Notes: a model not told the origin generated them from the letters alone. Positions 29,073 through 40,287 are shown, numbered from the stretch's first letter. The stretch is 64,000 nt of DNA from Klebsiella sp. BIGb0138 (GCF_004342285.1 NZ_SMCV01000010.1:124001-188000); one strand, 5' to 3'. A program made the numbers and translations.

Positions 29073-30470
29073 TTATAATCCCAGCTTGCCTGGATTCAGC
29101 GTCCCGTTAGGATCGAGTGCCTGCTTTAAGCGGCGCAACAGTAAATGTGCCGATCCGAGAGATTGGCGGGCGTATGGCGAACGTACCAGTCCTCCGCCGT
29201 GGTGGTGCGAAAGTTCGGCATGGTGTTCAAGGCAAACGCGCATCGTTTCCCGCCAGATGGTTCGTAATTTTTCTACCGCCTCGCGATCGCTGTTCTCCCG
29301 TCCAAGCAGGATCATGTACATCGAGGTTCCCTGAGGATAAACATGAGAGAAATGTGACAGAACTTCGTCTGCGAGGGGGGTCAGCACCTTGTTCAGATCG
29401 TGATACAGTCCGGCTATACCGTCCCAGGTATGAGCAATTTCGATGGTTTCGGCAAACCCCCCGTTGCTATCAAGCCGTTTTTCGACGGTAGAAAAATCAA
29501 AACGGCGATCCATCCACTTCAGCACGCCTTCGGAGCCGATTGATTTTCCGCCGTGGCGGTGGACAATCGTCATAAAAGCGTCCATTTCCGCGCGCGCGAC
29601 GGCTTCCACGCCCTGGGCGCCGAGGAACATCACCGGCTTATCCTGCTGCGGATTTTGCATAGCATGCCGGGCCTCATTGGCATCATACAGGCGCAGCAGG
29701 AACGGCCGCAGCCCTGCCATGGCCTGCTCGCGCATGATCTTCAGGCCGGCATCCACGGAAGGGAGTTCCAGCGAGTCGTACAGCCGGGTCTGGGGGAGGG
29801 GGAATATTTTAAGCTGTACCGAGGTGACGATGCCAAGCGTACCTTCTGCGCCAATAAACAGCTGGCGTAGGTCCGGCCCCATTGCCGCACGTGGCGAAGC
29901 CTTAAGCCGTAGTTTTTCACCTGTAGCAAGAATGACCGTATAGGCGGTAATTAAATCTTCTATACCACCGTAGTAAGACGAAAATTGCCCGGTTGCCAAT
30001 GTCGACAGCCAGCCGCCGACGCTGGACTGATACAGGGATTGCGGAGAATGGCCGAGTGTCCAGCCCATCTTCTGGAGCTCATCTTCCAACTGACCGCCGT
30101 TATAACCGGCGGACACTTCCACGGTCAGGTTGGTGATATTGACTTCACGGCGATCCGTCATGCCGGTTAAATCCAGTACGATGCCGCCGCGAGTCGGGAG
30201 AGGCTGGCCGGTTACCGAGGATGCCAGCGCCCGAGGCGTTACCGGCGCATCATGTGCTGTCGCCAGCGCCAGTACCCGCTGGATCTGTGTTTCGTCGGTG
30301 ACTTTTACCACAACATCAGCCTGATAATCATGGCATCCGAAGCGCCTGAGTTTTGTGGATAGGGGCCAGGTATCGTGACTGGATGCCTGAAGCGTGTCGC
30401 GATCGGTGAGCACCTGCGATTCAGGGAGTTCAGCTTTCAGGGCGGCGATGAGATGGGAAATGTCGGGCAT
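29073..30470 (-). CDS. FAD-linked oxidoreductase, AGPS/VAO-like
   Basis: 465 residues. The N-terminal FAD-binding_4 domain (about 40-220) has the PP-loop type segment TGQPLPTRGGIVLDL and GGWLSTLATGQFSSYYGGIEDL in parts; the C-terminal FAD-oxidase domain ends HHHGGGL...LKQALDPNGTLNPGKLG. The HHH cluster is a feature of alkyl-dihydroxyacetonephosphate synthase relatives. In a sugar operon, oxidation of a sugar, polyol or hydroxyacid is likely, but the substrate and electron acceptor are unknown. It is the first gene of the - strand operon (AGGAG at good distance from the ATG). Confidence 0.85.
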   Translation of the reverse strand: MPDISHLIAALKAELPESQVLTDRDTLQASSHDTWPLSTKLRRFGCHDYQADVVVKVTDETQIQRVLALATAHDAPVTPRALASSVTGQPLPTRGGIVLDLTGMTDRREVNITNLTVEVSAGYNGGQLEDELQKMGWTLGHSPQSLYQSSVGGWLSTLATGQFSSYYGGIEDLITAYTVILATGEKLRLKASPRAAMGPDLRQLFIGAEGTLGIVTSVQLKIFPLPQTRLYDSLELPSVDAGLKIMREQAMAGLRPFLLRLYDANEARHAMQNPQQDKPVMFLGAQGVEAVARAEMDAFMTIVHRHGGKSIGSEGVLKWMDRRFDFSTVEKRLDSNGGFAETIEIAHTWDGIAGLYHDLNKVLTPLADEVLSHFSHVYPQGTSMYMILLGRENSDREAVEKLRTIWRETMRVCLEHHAELSHHHGGGLVRSPYARQSLGSAHLLLRRLKQALDPNGTLNPGKLGL

Positions 30471-30576
30471 ACAAACTCCTGTATTGACAGTTTAAAGGAA
30501 TATCCTTGCACGGTGAGCCGGATAAAAACGCGCCGGGTATATTTCATTGACAGCACGTTAATGGCTAATATACGAT

Positions 30577-30600
30577 CAATTTGCAGAAAGCTGCAAATTG
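30577..30600. promoter_or_regulatory. Perfect 10-bp inverted repeat in the divergent sugar promoter region
   Basis: CAATTTGCAG (30577-30586) and CTGCAAATTG (30591-30600) flank a 4-base spacer, 40 bases upstream of the aldolase start and 107 from the flavoprotein start. It is a good candidate operator for the YhfZ-like regulator. It is followed on the + strand by CATTTTTCATTTTTT, so it could instead be an attenuator/terminator for the aldolase transcript. Confidence 0.65.
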
Positions 30601-30639
30601 CATTTTTCATTTTTTCCCAACTTTGTGAAGGAGAGCAAA

Positions 30640-31491
30640 ATGGATAGCCGTACCGGTAAAGCAGTTCGCTTAGGTCGTATTTTGCGCCCGGAAACGGGGC
30701 GCGCGGTGGTCGTTGCCGCGTCCCACGGCGTGATGTCAGGTCCGCCATCGGGGCTGAAAACGCGTGATGAAATTGAAACCGTTTTTGCCCAGCTCCGTGG
30801 CGCAGATGGCGTCATGGTTTCGCCGGGGATGATTTCACTGGTTGAAAAAACCTTTATCGGGCGCGACCGGCCCGGTTTTGTGCTGCATCTTGACTGGAAA
30901 AATCATGCGCGTTCTATCTATACGCCGGGCAAAGATGGCCGCGGTGAAGGGGTCCTCGCGCAACTGGCTGAGATTGGCGAGGTGGCGGCATGCGGCATTG
31001 ATGCGGTTATGACCTATATGTATCTTGGGCAGAAGGATACGGCGCTGGAGCAGGCGGAAATTGCGCGCAATACGCGTATTGTGCGCGAATGCGAGCGGCA
31101 TGGCATTGGCGTGATTATCGAGCCGCGTTCCGCGCTGGAAGGCGTCGATCCCGATGCGCTGAGCGCCAAAGTTATGAGTCTGTATTGCCGTATCGCCGCG
31201 GATATCGGGGCGGATCTGGTCAAAGCGCTCTGGCCGGGATCCGTGGAGGATTTTGCTGCGGTAACAAGCACCTGTTATACTCCGGTGCTACTTGCCGGTG
31301 GTGCGGGTGGCGAGGATCCGCACGCAACGTTGCAACTGGCGGCGGATGCGTTTCGGGCAGGGGCCAAAGGGGTGATGTTTGGTCGACGTATTTTCCGCGC
31401 GCAGCAACCCGCCGGTGTCCTGCGTGCGCTCAATGCTGTAGTGCATGAGGATCAGAGCGTTGAACAGGCGTTACGGTATCTTGAACAGTAA
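30640..31491 (+). CDS. Class I aldolase, FbaB/LsrF/DeoC superfamily
   Basis: 283 residues from the ATG at 30640 (GAAGGAGAG upstream; the longer open frame begins in the putative operator). A TIM-barrel aldolase with HGVMSGPPSGL near the start, LHLDWKNHAR in the middle, VIIEPRS, and DLVKALWPG, whose Lys is the expected Schiff-base residue. Relatives cleave fructose-1,6-bisphosphate, phospho-AI-2 or related ketose phosphates. It is divergent from the kinase operon and 15 bases upstream of the regulator gene. It would split the phosphorylated sugar into two trioses or similar. Confidence 0.85.
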   Translation: MDSRTGKAVRLGRILRPETGRAVVVAASHGVMSGPPSGLKTRDEIETVFAQLRGADGVMVSPGMISLVEKTFIGRDRPGFVLHLDWKNHARSIYTPGKDGRGEGVLAQLAEIGEVAACGIDAVMTYMYLGQKDTALEQAEIARNTRIVRECERHGIGVIIEPRSALEGVDPDALSAKVMSLYCRIAADIGADLVKALWPGSVEDFAAVTSTCYTPVLLAGGAGGEDPHATLQLAADAFRAGAKGVMFGRRIFRAQQPAGVLRALNAVVHEDQSVEQALRYLEQ

Positions 31492-31506
31492 AAGTCGGCG
31501 AAAACA

Positions 31507-32493
31507 ATGACGGTTATTGCGCACGAAGCGAAGCATCTCTCTCCGGTAGCATTTATTGCCCGCTCGATTATTTCGCTTGGCTTGTCCGGGCGTCTTCCCA
31601 CGACGTCCTGGTATCAGGAAGTTCTGGAGATAGGCTCCGGTACCGTCCAAAAAGCGCTACAGGAACTGAAAAAAGCCGGTGCGGTAACCCTTGTTTCTCG
31701 CGGTCACCAGGGGACCTTTGTGGTCTCCTGGGACTTTGCTTTGTTGTGGAATGCCGCGCGGATACCCCCGGTTCATATGTTGTTACCCCCTCGTGGTTCC
31801 CGGGAAGCAACGCAGGTAGCCTCAGCGCTGGTTGAGCAGTGTAGCCAATGGAGCGTCGTCACGACCGTTGGCTACCTGCGCGGCGCGCACTCACGTCTGG
31901 CCGCTTTTTCTGAAAACACCGCTGACATCGTTCTGCTTTCGTCCGGATCTGCGCAGATGTTAATGGCCGATGCTGCGGCTGAGGGTTATGAACTATTTGA
32001 AGTTGGTAATGGCAGCTACTACCGGCCTGAAAGCCTGGTGGTAGTTGAAAAAGCCGATACCGCGGCGGCTGGGCGCCTGCGCGTCGGGATTGATTTCCAC
32101 TCCAGCGATCATCAGCGTCTTACCCGCGCCCAGTTTCCGGAGGCGGTATGTGAGTACGTTGAGGTGGATTTTACTCTGCTACCGCGCTCCGTATTTCTTG
32201 GGGAGATCGATACCGGTGTCTGGCACCAGGAACCCTCGCTGATCCCGCTGGATAAAATTGGCTTAAAGATGCGAGCGCTGGATAATCCTCAGGCGCTGGA
32301 GCTGGCAGACTCGATTTCCAGCGCGGTACTGGTTGTGCGTTCAAATTCACCCGTCGCGCAACTATTGCGGCAAATTGATTTTGACGTACTGAAAAGGCAG
32401 GCCATGCTGCCTTTAAACACCTCCGATCCCTATTTTGCCAACGTCCCGGATATTCTTCGTTTCCAAAAGATAGCATCCATAAAACGGCCATGA
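31507..32493 (+). CDS. YhfZ-like transcriptional regulator
   Basis: 328 residues. The N-terminal winged helix (about 10-75: SLGLSGRLPTTSWYQEVLEIGSGTVQKALQELKKAG in parts) is GntR-like, with the recognition segment SGTVQKAL. The larger C-terminal part resembles a periplasmic-binding-like effector domain as in E. coli YhfZ. It follows the aldolase gene in one operon and faces the six-gene sugar operon across a perfect inverted repeat, so it is the likely local regulator. Effector and direction of control are unknown. Confidence 0.75.
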   Translation: MTVIAHEAKHLSPVAFIARSIISLGLSGRLPTTSWYQEVLEIGSGTVQKALQELKKAGAVTLVSRGHQGTFVVSWDFALLWNAARIPPVHMLLPPRGSREATQVASALVEQCSQWSVVTTVGYLRGAHSRLAAFSENTADIVLLSSGSAQMLMADAAAEGYELFEVGNGSYYRPESLVVVEKADTAAAGRLRVGIDFHSSDHQRLTRAQFPEAVCEYVEVDFTLLPRSVFLGEIDTGVWHQEPSLIPLDKIGLKMRALDNPQALELADSISSAVLVVRSNSPVAQLLRQIDFDVLKRQAMLPLNTSDPYFANVPDILRFQKIASIKRP

Positions 32494-32631
32494 TGTTGCA
32501 GGTAAAAATGTCTTTGCTGGCGGTAACGCTTATTCCAGCATGGCGTCACTCATAGATATTGGTTATTTGCCGAAACCGCCGCCTTTCGTCATAGTGAAAG
32601 GTCTGTGGTCAGCATCGAGGGTAAACGGGTT

Positions 32632-33372
32632 ATGGCGTTGCGAAACAAGCTCCTTATTGTGCAGACCGGGGCGCCTCCGGCGGAAATCGAGGCCGAGCAT
32701 GGCGATCTCCCCGTCTGGTTTAGCCGGCTGCTTGCGCCCTGGCGTCGGCAGATTTCCACCGTGCGCGTATATGCAGGGGAAGCGCTGCCCGCCCCGGACA
32801 GTCAGACCGTGGCAGTGATGACCGGCTCGTGGGCGATGGTTACCGATCGGCTGGCGTGGAGCAAGAGCACCGCGGAGTGGATCCGCGCGGCGATGGCGGT
32901 GGAGATGCCGTTATTTGGTATCTGCTACGGCCATCAGCTGATGGCCGACGCGCTGGGTGGCGAAGTGGAATACCATCCGGCGGGGCGCGAGACGGGCTGC
33001 AAAGCGATTACGCTTTCCGCCGCCGGGCGCACGGACCCGCTGTTAAGCGACCGTCCGGCGCATTTCCCCGCGCATCTCAGCCATCTGCAAACGGTTATAC
33101 AGCTGCCGCCGGAGGCCACGGTGCTGGCTTCATCCGCCCACGACCCTCACCAGATCGTGCGCTACAGCCAGCATGCGCTTTCAACCCAGTTCCATCCCGA
33201 GTTCACTCCCGACATCGCGCGTTCATTGATTCAGTATCGTGACGAAGTGCTGCGGATGGAGGGGATCGACCCGCAGCAGCTGCTGGATGGGGTGGAGGAG
33301 TGTTCGACGGCGGCAGGGATCTTAACCCGCTTTGTGGCGAACTATATGGAACCGGACAGTCCGCAGGCTTAA
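32632..33372 (+). CDS. Class I glutamine amidotransferase-like protein
   Basis: 246 residues from the ATG at 32632 (a GTG at 32605 is in frame but has no better ribosome binding site). The nucleophile elbow FGICYGHQLMADALGG holds the catalytic Cys, and STQFHPEFT supplies the His and Glu, so the triad is complete. There is no synthetase domain; such stand-alone proteins are annotated GMP-synthase-like amidotransferases of unknown substrate. It converges on pqqF with a 4-base overlap. No link to PQQ is apparent. Confidence 0.88.
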   Translation: MALRNKLLIVQTGAPPAEIEAEHGDLPVWFSRLLAPWRRQISTVRVYAGEALPAPDSQTVAVMTGSWAMVTDRLAWSKSTAEWIRAAMAVEMPLFGICYGHQLMADALGGEVEYHPAGRETGCKAITLSAAGRTDPLLSDRPAHFPAHLSHLQTVIQLPPEATVLASSAHDPHQIVRYSQHALSTQFHPEFTPDIARSLIQYRDEVLRMEGIDPQQLLDGVEECSTAAGILTRFVANYMEPDSPQA

Positions 33373-35662
33373 TCTCCCGCGCTGCACAGCACCCGCCAAC
33401 GTCGCCGCTGGCGGCTTAACTGTTGCTGCAGCGCGAGCAGGTCCTGCCGCTGCAGCGCATCAATCTCTTGCTGCGTAAACGTCGCCAGCTGCTGCCGCTG
33501 GCGTAGGGCCTGCAATGCCGCGGTCCCGGCCTGCGGCTGAGCGGCAATCAGCGCTTTCAGGCGCAACTTCAACTGAGCGAAATGCGTTTCATCTGGCACA
33601 GGCAGCGTCCGTAAAAAGCGTTTGCAGTGCCCCAGCAGGCTGCTTACGCTGCGGTCCGGCGATTGCAGGGCAAACAGCAGCCCCTCCCGGTCGGCGCAGC
33701 GCAGGTAACGGCAGCTGACCACATAGCCTATCTGTAGCTCAACGCGCAGACGCTGAAAGAACAGCGGCTCGCACAGCAGCGCCAGCGCCCGCAATGCCGC
33801 CAGCGACCCGCCATCGGGTAAGGGAATAAACAGCAGCAGCGCGCTGTCATCGCTGGTGTGGGTCAGGCGCGTCACCCCGGCGGGAGACGCCTCCAGCGGC
33901 CCGACGGCGGAGGCGTTGACCGGCGTGGGCAGTACGCTCAGGCGCCGGGCCAGGAGCTGACAGGTGGCGTCACTCCCACCCGCCAGCGCCGCCAGCCAGC
34001 CGCGTGTGGGCGGCTGGGTTTGCAGACTGTCGGCCAGGTGATTGAGCAGATGGCGGATAGCCACGCTTTCCTGCGCCGGCGCGTCGGCATCCCCGCCCGA
34101 TGCGGCGAGCACCTGCAGAATCGCCGCCAGTATCCCCTCGACGGCAGCCACCGCTTCAGGCAGGCGCAGCATCAGCTGCCAGACGCCCTCTACCGGGCGC
34201 CATTCGCCGTGGCCGCCGAGGTGGCGGAGTTCGGCGAACAGCGGACGTAGCCGCTGCCCCCGATGCTGACCCTCGGCGTAGCTAAAATTACTGCCGAAGG
34301 CGGGGCGTAAAATCAGCGTCGTCGGGTGCTGACCCGCCTGAATATGCACCAGCGGCACGCTTGTTTCAGGTAATGGCGGCGTAGCGGCGGGGGGGTGATG
34401 CGGGTAAAAGATAAAATCCGCCGTCGCAGGTGCGGTCGGCTGCGGCTGCCAGCGGGTTAATGGCAGAGTGAAGCCTTGCGTGGTCACCGTACGGGAGACG
34501 CTCTCTTTTGTACAGCGCAGACGCACCGCCGGCGCGGCGGCCAGCCGGGCGCAAAAGGCGGCAAAGTCCACGGGCTGCGCCAGCGGCGCAAAGCCGAACG
34601 CCCGCTGCCGCAGCTGCTCCAGCGGCGAAAGGTCGGCAAAACGCTGGCGGGCCAGACGGTAATAGTGGTTCTGCTGCGTCTGCGTGGTGGACTGCAGCGC
34701 CTGAAGCCACGTCGGCAGCAGGGCGTTTATGCCTTCCGCGTCATCGCCGCTGAAAGCCAGCGCCAGCCAGCCGGTAACCTCATCCTGATACAACCATTTA
34801 AGCTCAACATCGTAAGCGGCATCGCGTTCGCGGAGCGTGGCCAGCAGGCTCCCCGGGGCCGCGTCGAGTAAAAACTCGCGCAATAACGTGACGTTGTCAC
34901 CTACGTGCTGAAGCAATGGACAGTACCAGAAGCCAGCCGGTGCCGGAGTTTCCAGCTGCAGGTAGCGGTCGTGAGCCAGCAGAATCGGCGGCGACGGATG
35001 CGGAGCCGCGCCAGCGGGCAAGTCGGCGCAAAACTCCGCGGCCAGCGCTTCCAGTTCCTCCAGCGACTGCGGCCCCTGCAGCCATAGCTGCATCGTATTG
35101 CTGATGTAATGGCGCTGATGGAAGGCGGTCAGCGCTTCGCGTAATGCCTGCCGCTCGCCGGCGAAGCTTTCCGCGCTCCCGACCTGAAACCGTTGAAAAC
35201 CGGCGGGCGCCTGTACGCCGTGAAAAACCGCGGCTTCGCGGCGGGAAGGGTCATGTTGCTGAATCAGCCGATTTTCGGCATCAATGACCGCGATCTCCTG
35301 CTCAATTGCCGCAGGTTCCAGCGTGGGCGCCAGCAGCATATCCTGCAAGCGCCGCACGCCGTCGGCGAGCAGCGGGGCATCCACCTCGAAAAACCAGGCG
35401 CTGCGGCGGGCCTGGGTGGTGGCATTGACGCTGCCGCCGACCCGCTGGATCCAGCTTATCAGGCGGCTATCGTCGGGATAACGGCGGCTACCGGTAAACA
35501 GCAGGTGCTCCAGCAGATGCGCCAGCCCCGGCCAGCGTTCGGGTTCATCGTGACTCCCGGCGGCCACCTGCACTAACGCCGCCGCGCGTGAGGCTCCGGC
35601 CTGATGAACCAGCGAGATCCGCAGGCCGTCCGGGCGAACAATGGCGCGCGACGTTGGCTGCA

Positions 35663-35663
<1 letters not shown>
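33369..35663 (-). CDS. pqqF: PqqF, M16 metalloprotease of PQQ synthesis
   Basis: 764 residues. The inverted zinc motif H49-L-L-E52-H53 (HLLEHLLF) identifies an M16 (insulysin-type) protease; the third ligand Glu lies in the IEQEIAVIDAE region. PqqF with its partners processes the PqqA peptide to release the cross-linked Glu-Tyr. It ends the pqqABCDEF operon as in Klebsiella, starting in a TAATG overlap with pqqE. The sequence is Ala/Gln-rich and less conserved than the other Pqq proteins, normal for PqqF. A matS site lies inside the coding region. Confidence 0.95.
34888..34900 (+). other. matS site (MatP binding), copy 2
   Basis: Exact match to GTGACRNYGTCAC (GTGACGTTGTCAC) inside the pqqF coding sequence, 15.2 kb from copy 1. 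matS sites may lie within genes. Confidence 0.85.
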
Positions 35664-37070
<1,407 letters not shown>

Positions 37071-37073
37071 CGG

Positions 37074-37829
37074 TTATACCAGTCGGGTAGTGTGCCAGGC
37101 CGCCTTGTCGGTGACCGTGTGGTAGGGCGGGCGCTGCAGTTCGTAGGCCATGGTCATCGCATCGAGCATCGACCACAGGATATCCAGTTTAAACTGCAGG
37201 ATCTCCAGCATGCGGTTTTGTTGGGCGACGGTGATGCAGAATTCTTTCGCCAGCGCGAGGCCGTGTTCGACGTCGCGGTTCGCCTGGCTCAGGCGGCTGC
37301 GGAAGTAAAAATAGCCTTCTTCTTTGATCCACGGGTAGTGCTGCGGCCAGCTGTCGAGGCGCGACTGGTGAATCTGCGGGGCAAACAGTTCGGTCAGCGA
37401 GCTACAGGCCGCCTCCTGCCAGTTCGCGCGGCGGGCAAAATTGACATAGGCATCCACCGCGAAACGAACGCCCGGCAGCACATGACGTTCCGACAGCAGC
37501 GCCTCGCGGCTCAGACCGACCGCTTCGCCCAGCTGCAGCCACGCTTCAATTCCGCCTTCTTCGCCGTTGCTGCCGTCATGGTCGAGGATCCGCTGAACCC
37601 ATTTGCGCCGGGTGTGCGGATCCGGGCAGTTGGCCATGATCGCCGCGTCTTTGAGCGGAATATTGGTCTGGTAGTAAAAACGGTTCGCCACCCAGCCCTG
37701 AATCTGCTCTCGCGTCGCCTGGCCGTTATGCATCGCGATATGGTAGGGATGATGAATGTGGTAATAGGCGCCTTTGGCGCGTAGCGCCTGCTCGAACGCC
37801 TCTGGCGTCAGGGTGTCAGTTATCAGCAT
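37074..37829 (-). CDS. pqqC: PqqC, PQQ synthase (last step)
   Basis: 251 residues, the standard length. This cofactorless oxidase of the TenA/haem-oxygenase fold performs ring closure and the eight-electron oxidation giving PQQ. Conserved blocks visible: [32 protein letters not shown] and [13 protein letters not shown]. Spacing to pqqB and pqqD is three bases each. Cytoplasmic. Confidence 0.98.
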   Translation of the reverse strand: MLITDTLTPEAFEQALRAKGAYYHIHHPYHIAMHNGQATREQIQGWVANRFYYQTNIPLKDAAIMANCPDPHTRRKWVQRILDHDGSNGEEGGIEAWLQLGEAVGLSREALLSERHVLPGVRFAVDAYVNFARRANWQEAACSSLTELFAPQIHQSRLDSWPQHYPWIKEEGYFYFRSRLSQANRDVEHGLALAKEFCITVAQQNRMLEILQFKLDILWSMLDAMTMAYELQRPPYHTVTDKAAWHTTRLV

Positions 37830-37832
37830 AGT

Positions 37833-38750
37833 TCAGTCCTGAAGGTAAATACTCATCCCGTCCCGGCTCACTTCAATGCCCTGTTGCGTCAGGGCGAGGT
37901 GCTGCGCAGACTGCTCGTTCAGGATTGGGTTGGTATTATTAATATGAATAAGAATCTTGCGTTTTGCCGGCAGTGACGCCAGTAATGCCACCAGACCGTG
38001 TTCTTCGCCGAGGGCCAGATGGCCCATATCTCTGCCGGTGTTGCGCCCGACGCCGGTGGCCTGCAATTCATTGTCCTGCCAGACGGTGCCGTCAATCAGC
38101 AGACAGTCGGCTTTACGCAGCCACGGAAGAATCGCCTCATCCGGCTCGCCGAGACCCGGCGCATAGAACAGGGTCTGGCCGTTGGCGCGGTTTTCGATGA
38201 AGAGCGCCACGTTATGGCCCGGCAGCGGCCGGTTGCGATACGGCGAATAGGGCGGCGCGTTGCTGATAATCGGAATGGCCGTAAAGGCGAGATCCGGGCA
38301 GGCATCGACCTTAAAAGCGCTCAGCGGCGTCACGGGATGGTGAACCAGGCCGCCATTCCAGTGCTGCAGCATGGTAAAAATCGGGAAACCGGTGCACAGA
38401 TCCTCATGGACCTCCGGCGTGCACCACACCTGATGCGGGCAGCCTTCGCGCAGGCTTAATAGCCCGGTGGTGTGGTCAATCTGGCTATCCGTCAGAATAA
38501 TGCCGCCAATGGCGGTGCCGCGCAGGACCCCTTTTTTATTTAATTCCGGGGTGTGGGCGATCTGCTGGCTGATATCGGGCGAAGCGTTGCACAGCACCCA
38601 ATCTTCGCCATTATCGCTGACGATAATCGACGACTGGGTGCGCGGGGTGGCCTGAATGGTCCCGTTGCGCACGCCATGACAGTTGGGGCAGTTACAATTC
38701 CACTGCGGAAAACCTCCGCCGGCCGCGGAGCCAAGGACTTTTATAAACAT
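37833..38750 (-). CDS. pqqB: PqqB, metallo-beta-lactamase-fold protein
   Basis: 305 residues. The N-terminal CNCPNC zinc site ([11 protein letters not shown]) and [16 protein letters not shown] are diagnostic. PqqB is a metallo-beta-lactamase-fold oxygenase thought to hydroxylate the Tyr moiety of the Glu-Tyr intermediate. It is preceded by an attenuator-like hairpin that follows pqqA, and it leads the tightly packed pqqBCDEF block. Confidence 0.98.
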   Translation of the reverse strand: MFIKVLGSAAGGGFPQWNCNCPNCHGVRNGTIQATPRTQSSIIVSDNGEDWVLCNASPDISQQIAHTPELNKKGVLRGTAIGGIILTDSQIDHTTGLLSLREGCPHQVWCTPEVHEDLCTGFPIFTMLQHWNGGLVHHPVTPLSAFKVDACPDLAFTAIPIISNAPPYSPYRNRPLPGHNVALFIENRANGQTLFYAPGLGEPDEAILPWLRKADCLLIDGTVWQDNELQATGVGRNTGRDMGHLALGEEHGLVALLASLPAKRKILIHINNTNPILNEQSAQHLALTQQGIEVSRDGMSIYLQD

Positions 38751-38777
38751 GAAGACGGACCAGATAGTAAAACAAAA

Positions 38778-38798
38778 TGCCCGCGCGAACGGCGGGCA
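38778..38798 (-). terminator. Attenuating terminator between pqqA and pqqB
   Basis: TGCCCGC (38778-38784)/GCGGGCA (38792-38798) with a 7-base loop; on the - strand ATTTTGTTTT follows. A partial terminator here would give much more pqqA transcript than pqqBCDEF, as expected for a peptide precursor consumed in stoichiometric amounts. Confidence 0.8.
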
Positions 38799-38804
38799 GA
38801 ACGA

Positions 38805-38876
38805 TTAGCGGTTGGAGATGTACAGCGTCACTTCCAGACCCAGACGTAAATCGATAAAGGCAGGTTTCTTCCACAT
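38805..38876 (-). CDS. pqqA: PqqA, PQQ precursor peptide
   Basis: 23 residues: MWKKPAFIDLRLGLEVTLYI followed by SNR. Glu15 and Tyr19, the two residues that become PQQ, are in place, and the length equals that of the Klebsiella peptide. GAGGAAAAA lies upstream of the ATG at 38876. It starts the operon and is followed by an attenuating hairpin before pqqB. Confidence 0.97.
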   Translation of the reverse strand: MWKKPAFIDLRLGLEVTLYISNR

Positions 38877-39004
38877 AGTATTTTTCCTCTAAACAGGGTT
38901 AACGACTCAGATAAAAAGAGTCATAGCCGACAAATAGTGCGCCTCTGGGTGACAGAGATCAACCCGGAATATGTAAGGAATTAACGCTATGTTTACAATA
39001 CAAC

Positions 39005-40024
39005 CTATTGTTGCCAAACATTTTTTAATACACGTAACCAGTTGCCTGACGCCAGCTTATCCAGCACCAATTGATCATAGCCGTGATGACGCAACGCCTT
39101 GAACAGTCTGGGTAAACCCCTGACATCCTCTAATTCGTCCGGTAGGGTGATGCCGTCAAAATCTGAGCCCAGCGCCACGTGGTCGACACCCATTTTGTTA
39201 ATAAGATAGTCGATATGGCGGACCACCACCGTTAACGGCGTATCGCTGTCGCGTTGGCCGTCGGCGCGCAGAAAGGCATTACCAAAATTGACGCCCACCA
39301 CGCCGCCGCTATCGCGGATCGCGAGCAGCTGAGCGTCGGTCAGGTTACGCGGCTGCGGACAGAGCGCATGAGCGTTGGAGTGGCTGGCTACCAGCGGCGC
39401 CATTGAGTGGCGGGCGGTATCCCAGAAGGCTTTCTCGTTCATGTGCGAGACGTCGATTTGCATCCGCAGCGCATTGGCCTGACGAATCAGCGCCACCCCC
39501 TCCGCGGTTAACCCCGGGCCGCTATCAGGGCTGCCGGGGAAGGGACCGGTTACCCCTTCCCCGAAGCGGTTCGCCAGGTTCCAGAACGGACCGATGCTGC
39601 GAACGCCTGCGGCATAAAACGCCTGCAGATCTTCGCCAGCGCCATCCAGCCCGCCGGCGCCTTCGATATGCGCGACCATCGCCAGGACGCTATCCTGCCG
39701 GCAGCGCGCAATGTCCGCGGCGGTCAGGCATAGCCGCGCCCGGCCGGCCGACTCCGCCACGATGCGTTGCAGAATCGCCAGCTGTTGCCAGAGGATGTTC
39801 AGCGGATCCCAGAGCTGGTTAGCGTAGCGCGGGGCCATGCGGGCGATATACGCCTGCGGCGGGACAAACAGAGCGAACAGGCCGCCGCCAAAGCCGCCTT
39901 GCCGCATGCGGGGATAATCCAGATGCCCCTGCGCGATACCGTCGAAAAAGGCCTGAACCGGCTCTTCGCGGTGATGCAGCCACAGATTGAGCAGCAGATC
40001 GTTGTGACCATCAAAAACCAACAT
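39005..40024 (-). CDS. M19 (renal-type) dipeptidase
   Basis: 339 residues. The M19 zinc-site segments are present: DGHNDLL at the N-terminus (His-x-Asp), the bridging Glu in VAHIEGAGGL, IDVSHMNEKAFW, VASHSNAHAL and LGSDFDG. The family splits dipeptides, often with a D- or dehydro residue, using two zinc ions. No signal peptide is apparent, so it is probably cytoplasmic. It lies upstream of pqqA on the same strand with its own spacing of 128 bases, and is often found beside pqq genes in Klebsiella. A role in degrading PqqA fragments is conceivable but unsupported. Confidence 0.88.
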   Translation of the reverse strand: MLVFDGHNDLLLNLWLHHREEPVQAFFDGIAQGHLDYPRMRQGGFGGGLFALFVPPQAYIARMAPRYANQLWDPLNILWQQLAILQRIVAESAGRARLCLTAADIARCRQDSVLAMVAHIEGAGGLDGAGEDLQAFYAAGVRSIGPFWNLANRFGEGVTGPFPGSPDSGPGLTAEGVALIRQANALRMQIDVSHMNEKAFWDTARHSMAPLVASHSNAHALCPQPRNLTDAQLLAIRDSGGVVGVNFGNAFLRADGQRDSDTPLTVVVRHIDYLINKMGVDHVALGSDFDGITLPDELEDVRGLPRLFKALRHHGYDQLVLDKLASGNWLRVLKNVWQQ

Positions 40025-40287
40025 AACGTGCAGACACCTTGTTCTTTCATCAACCGTTAATGGCGAGACAAACTACCGGATCTCCGCGGTGGCGCAAGCT
40101 CGAATTGACAAGCCAGCAACAAATGCCCCTTTTCACGATGCCATCGCTATGTATCACATTGTATCTGGCGGGGCATGCAATACATCACGATGCAAAACCC
40201 CGGCTTTCTCCGCATATGCCGGATACAAAACCTTGTTTAACTGTGTGCGTACGTTCTTATGTCCGCAATTAACAGGTGGGTTTAGTG

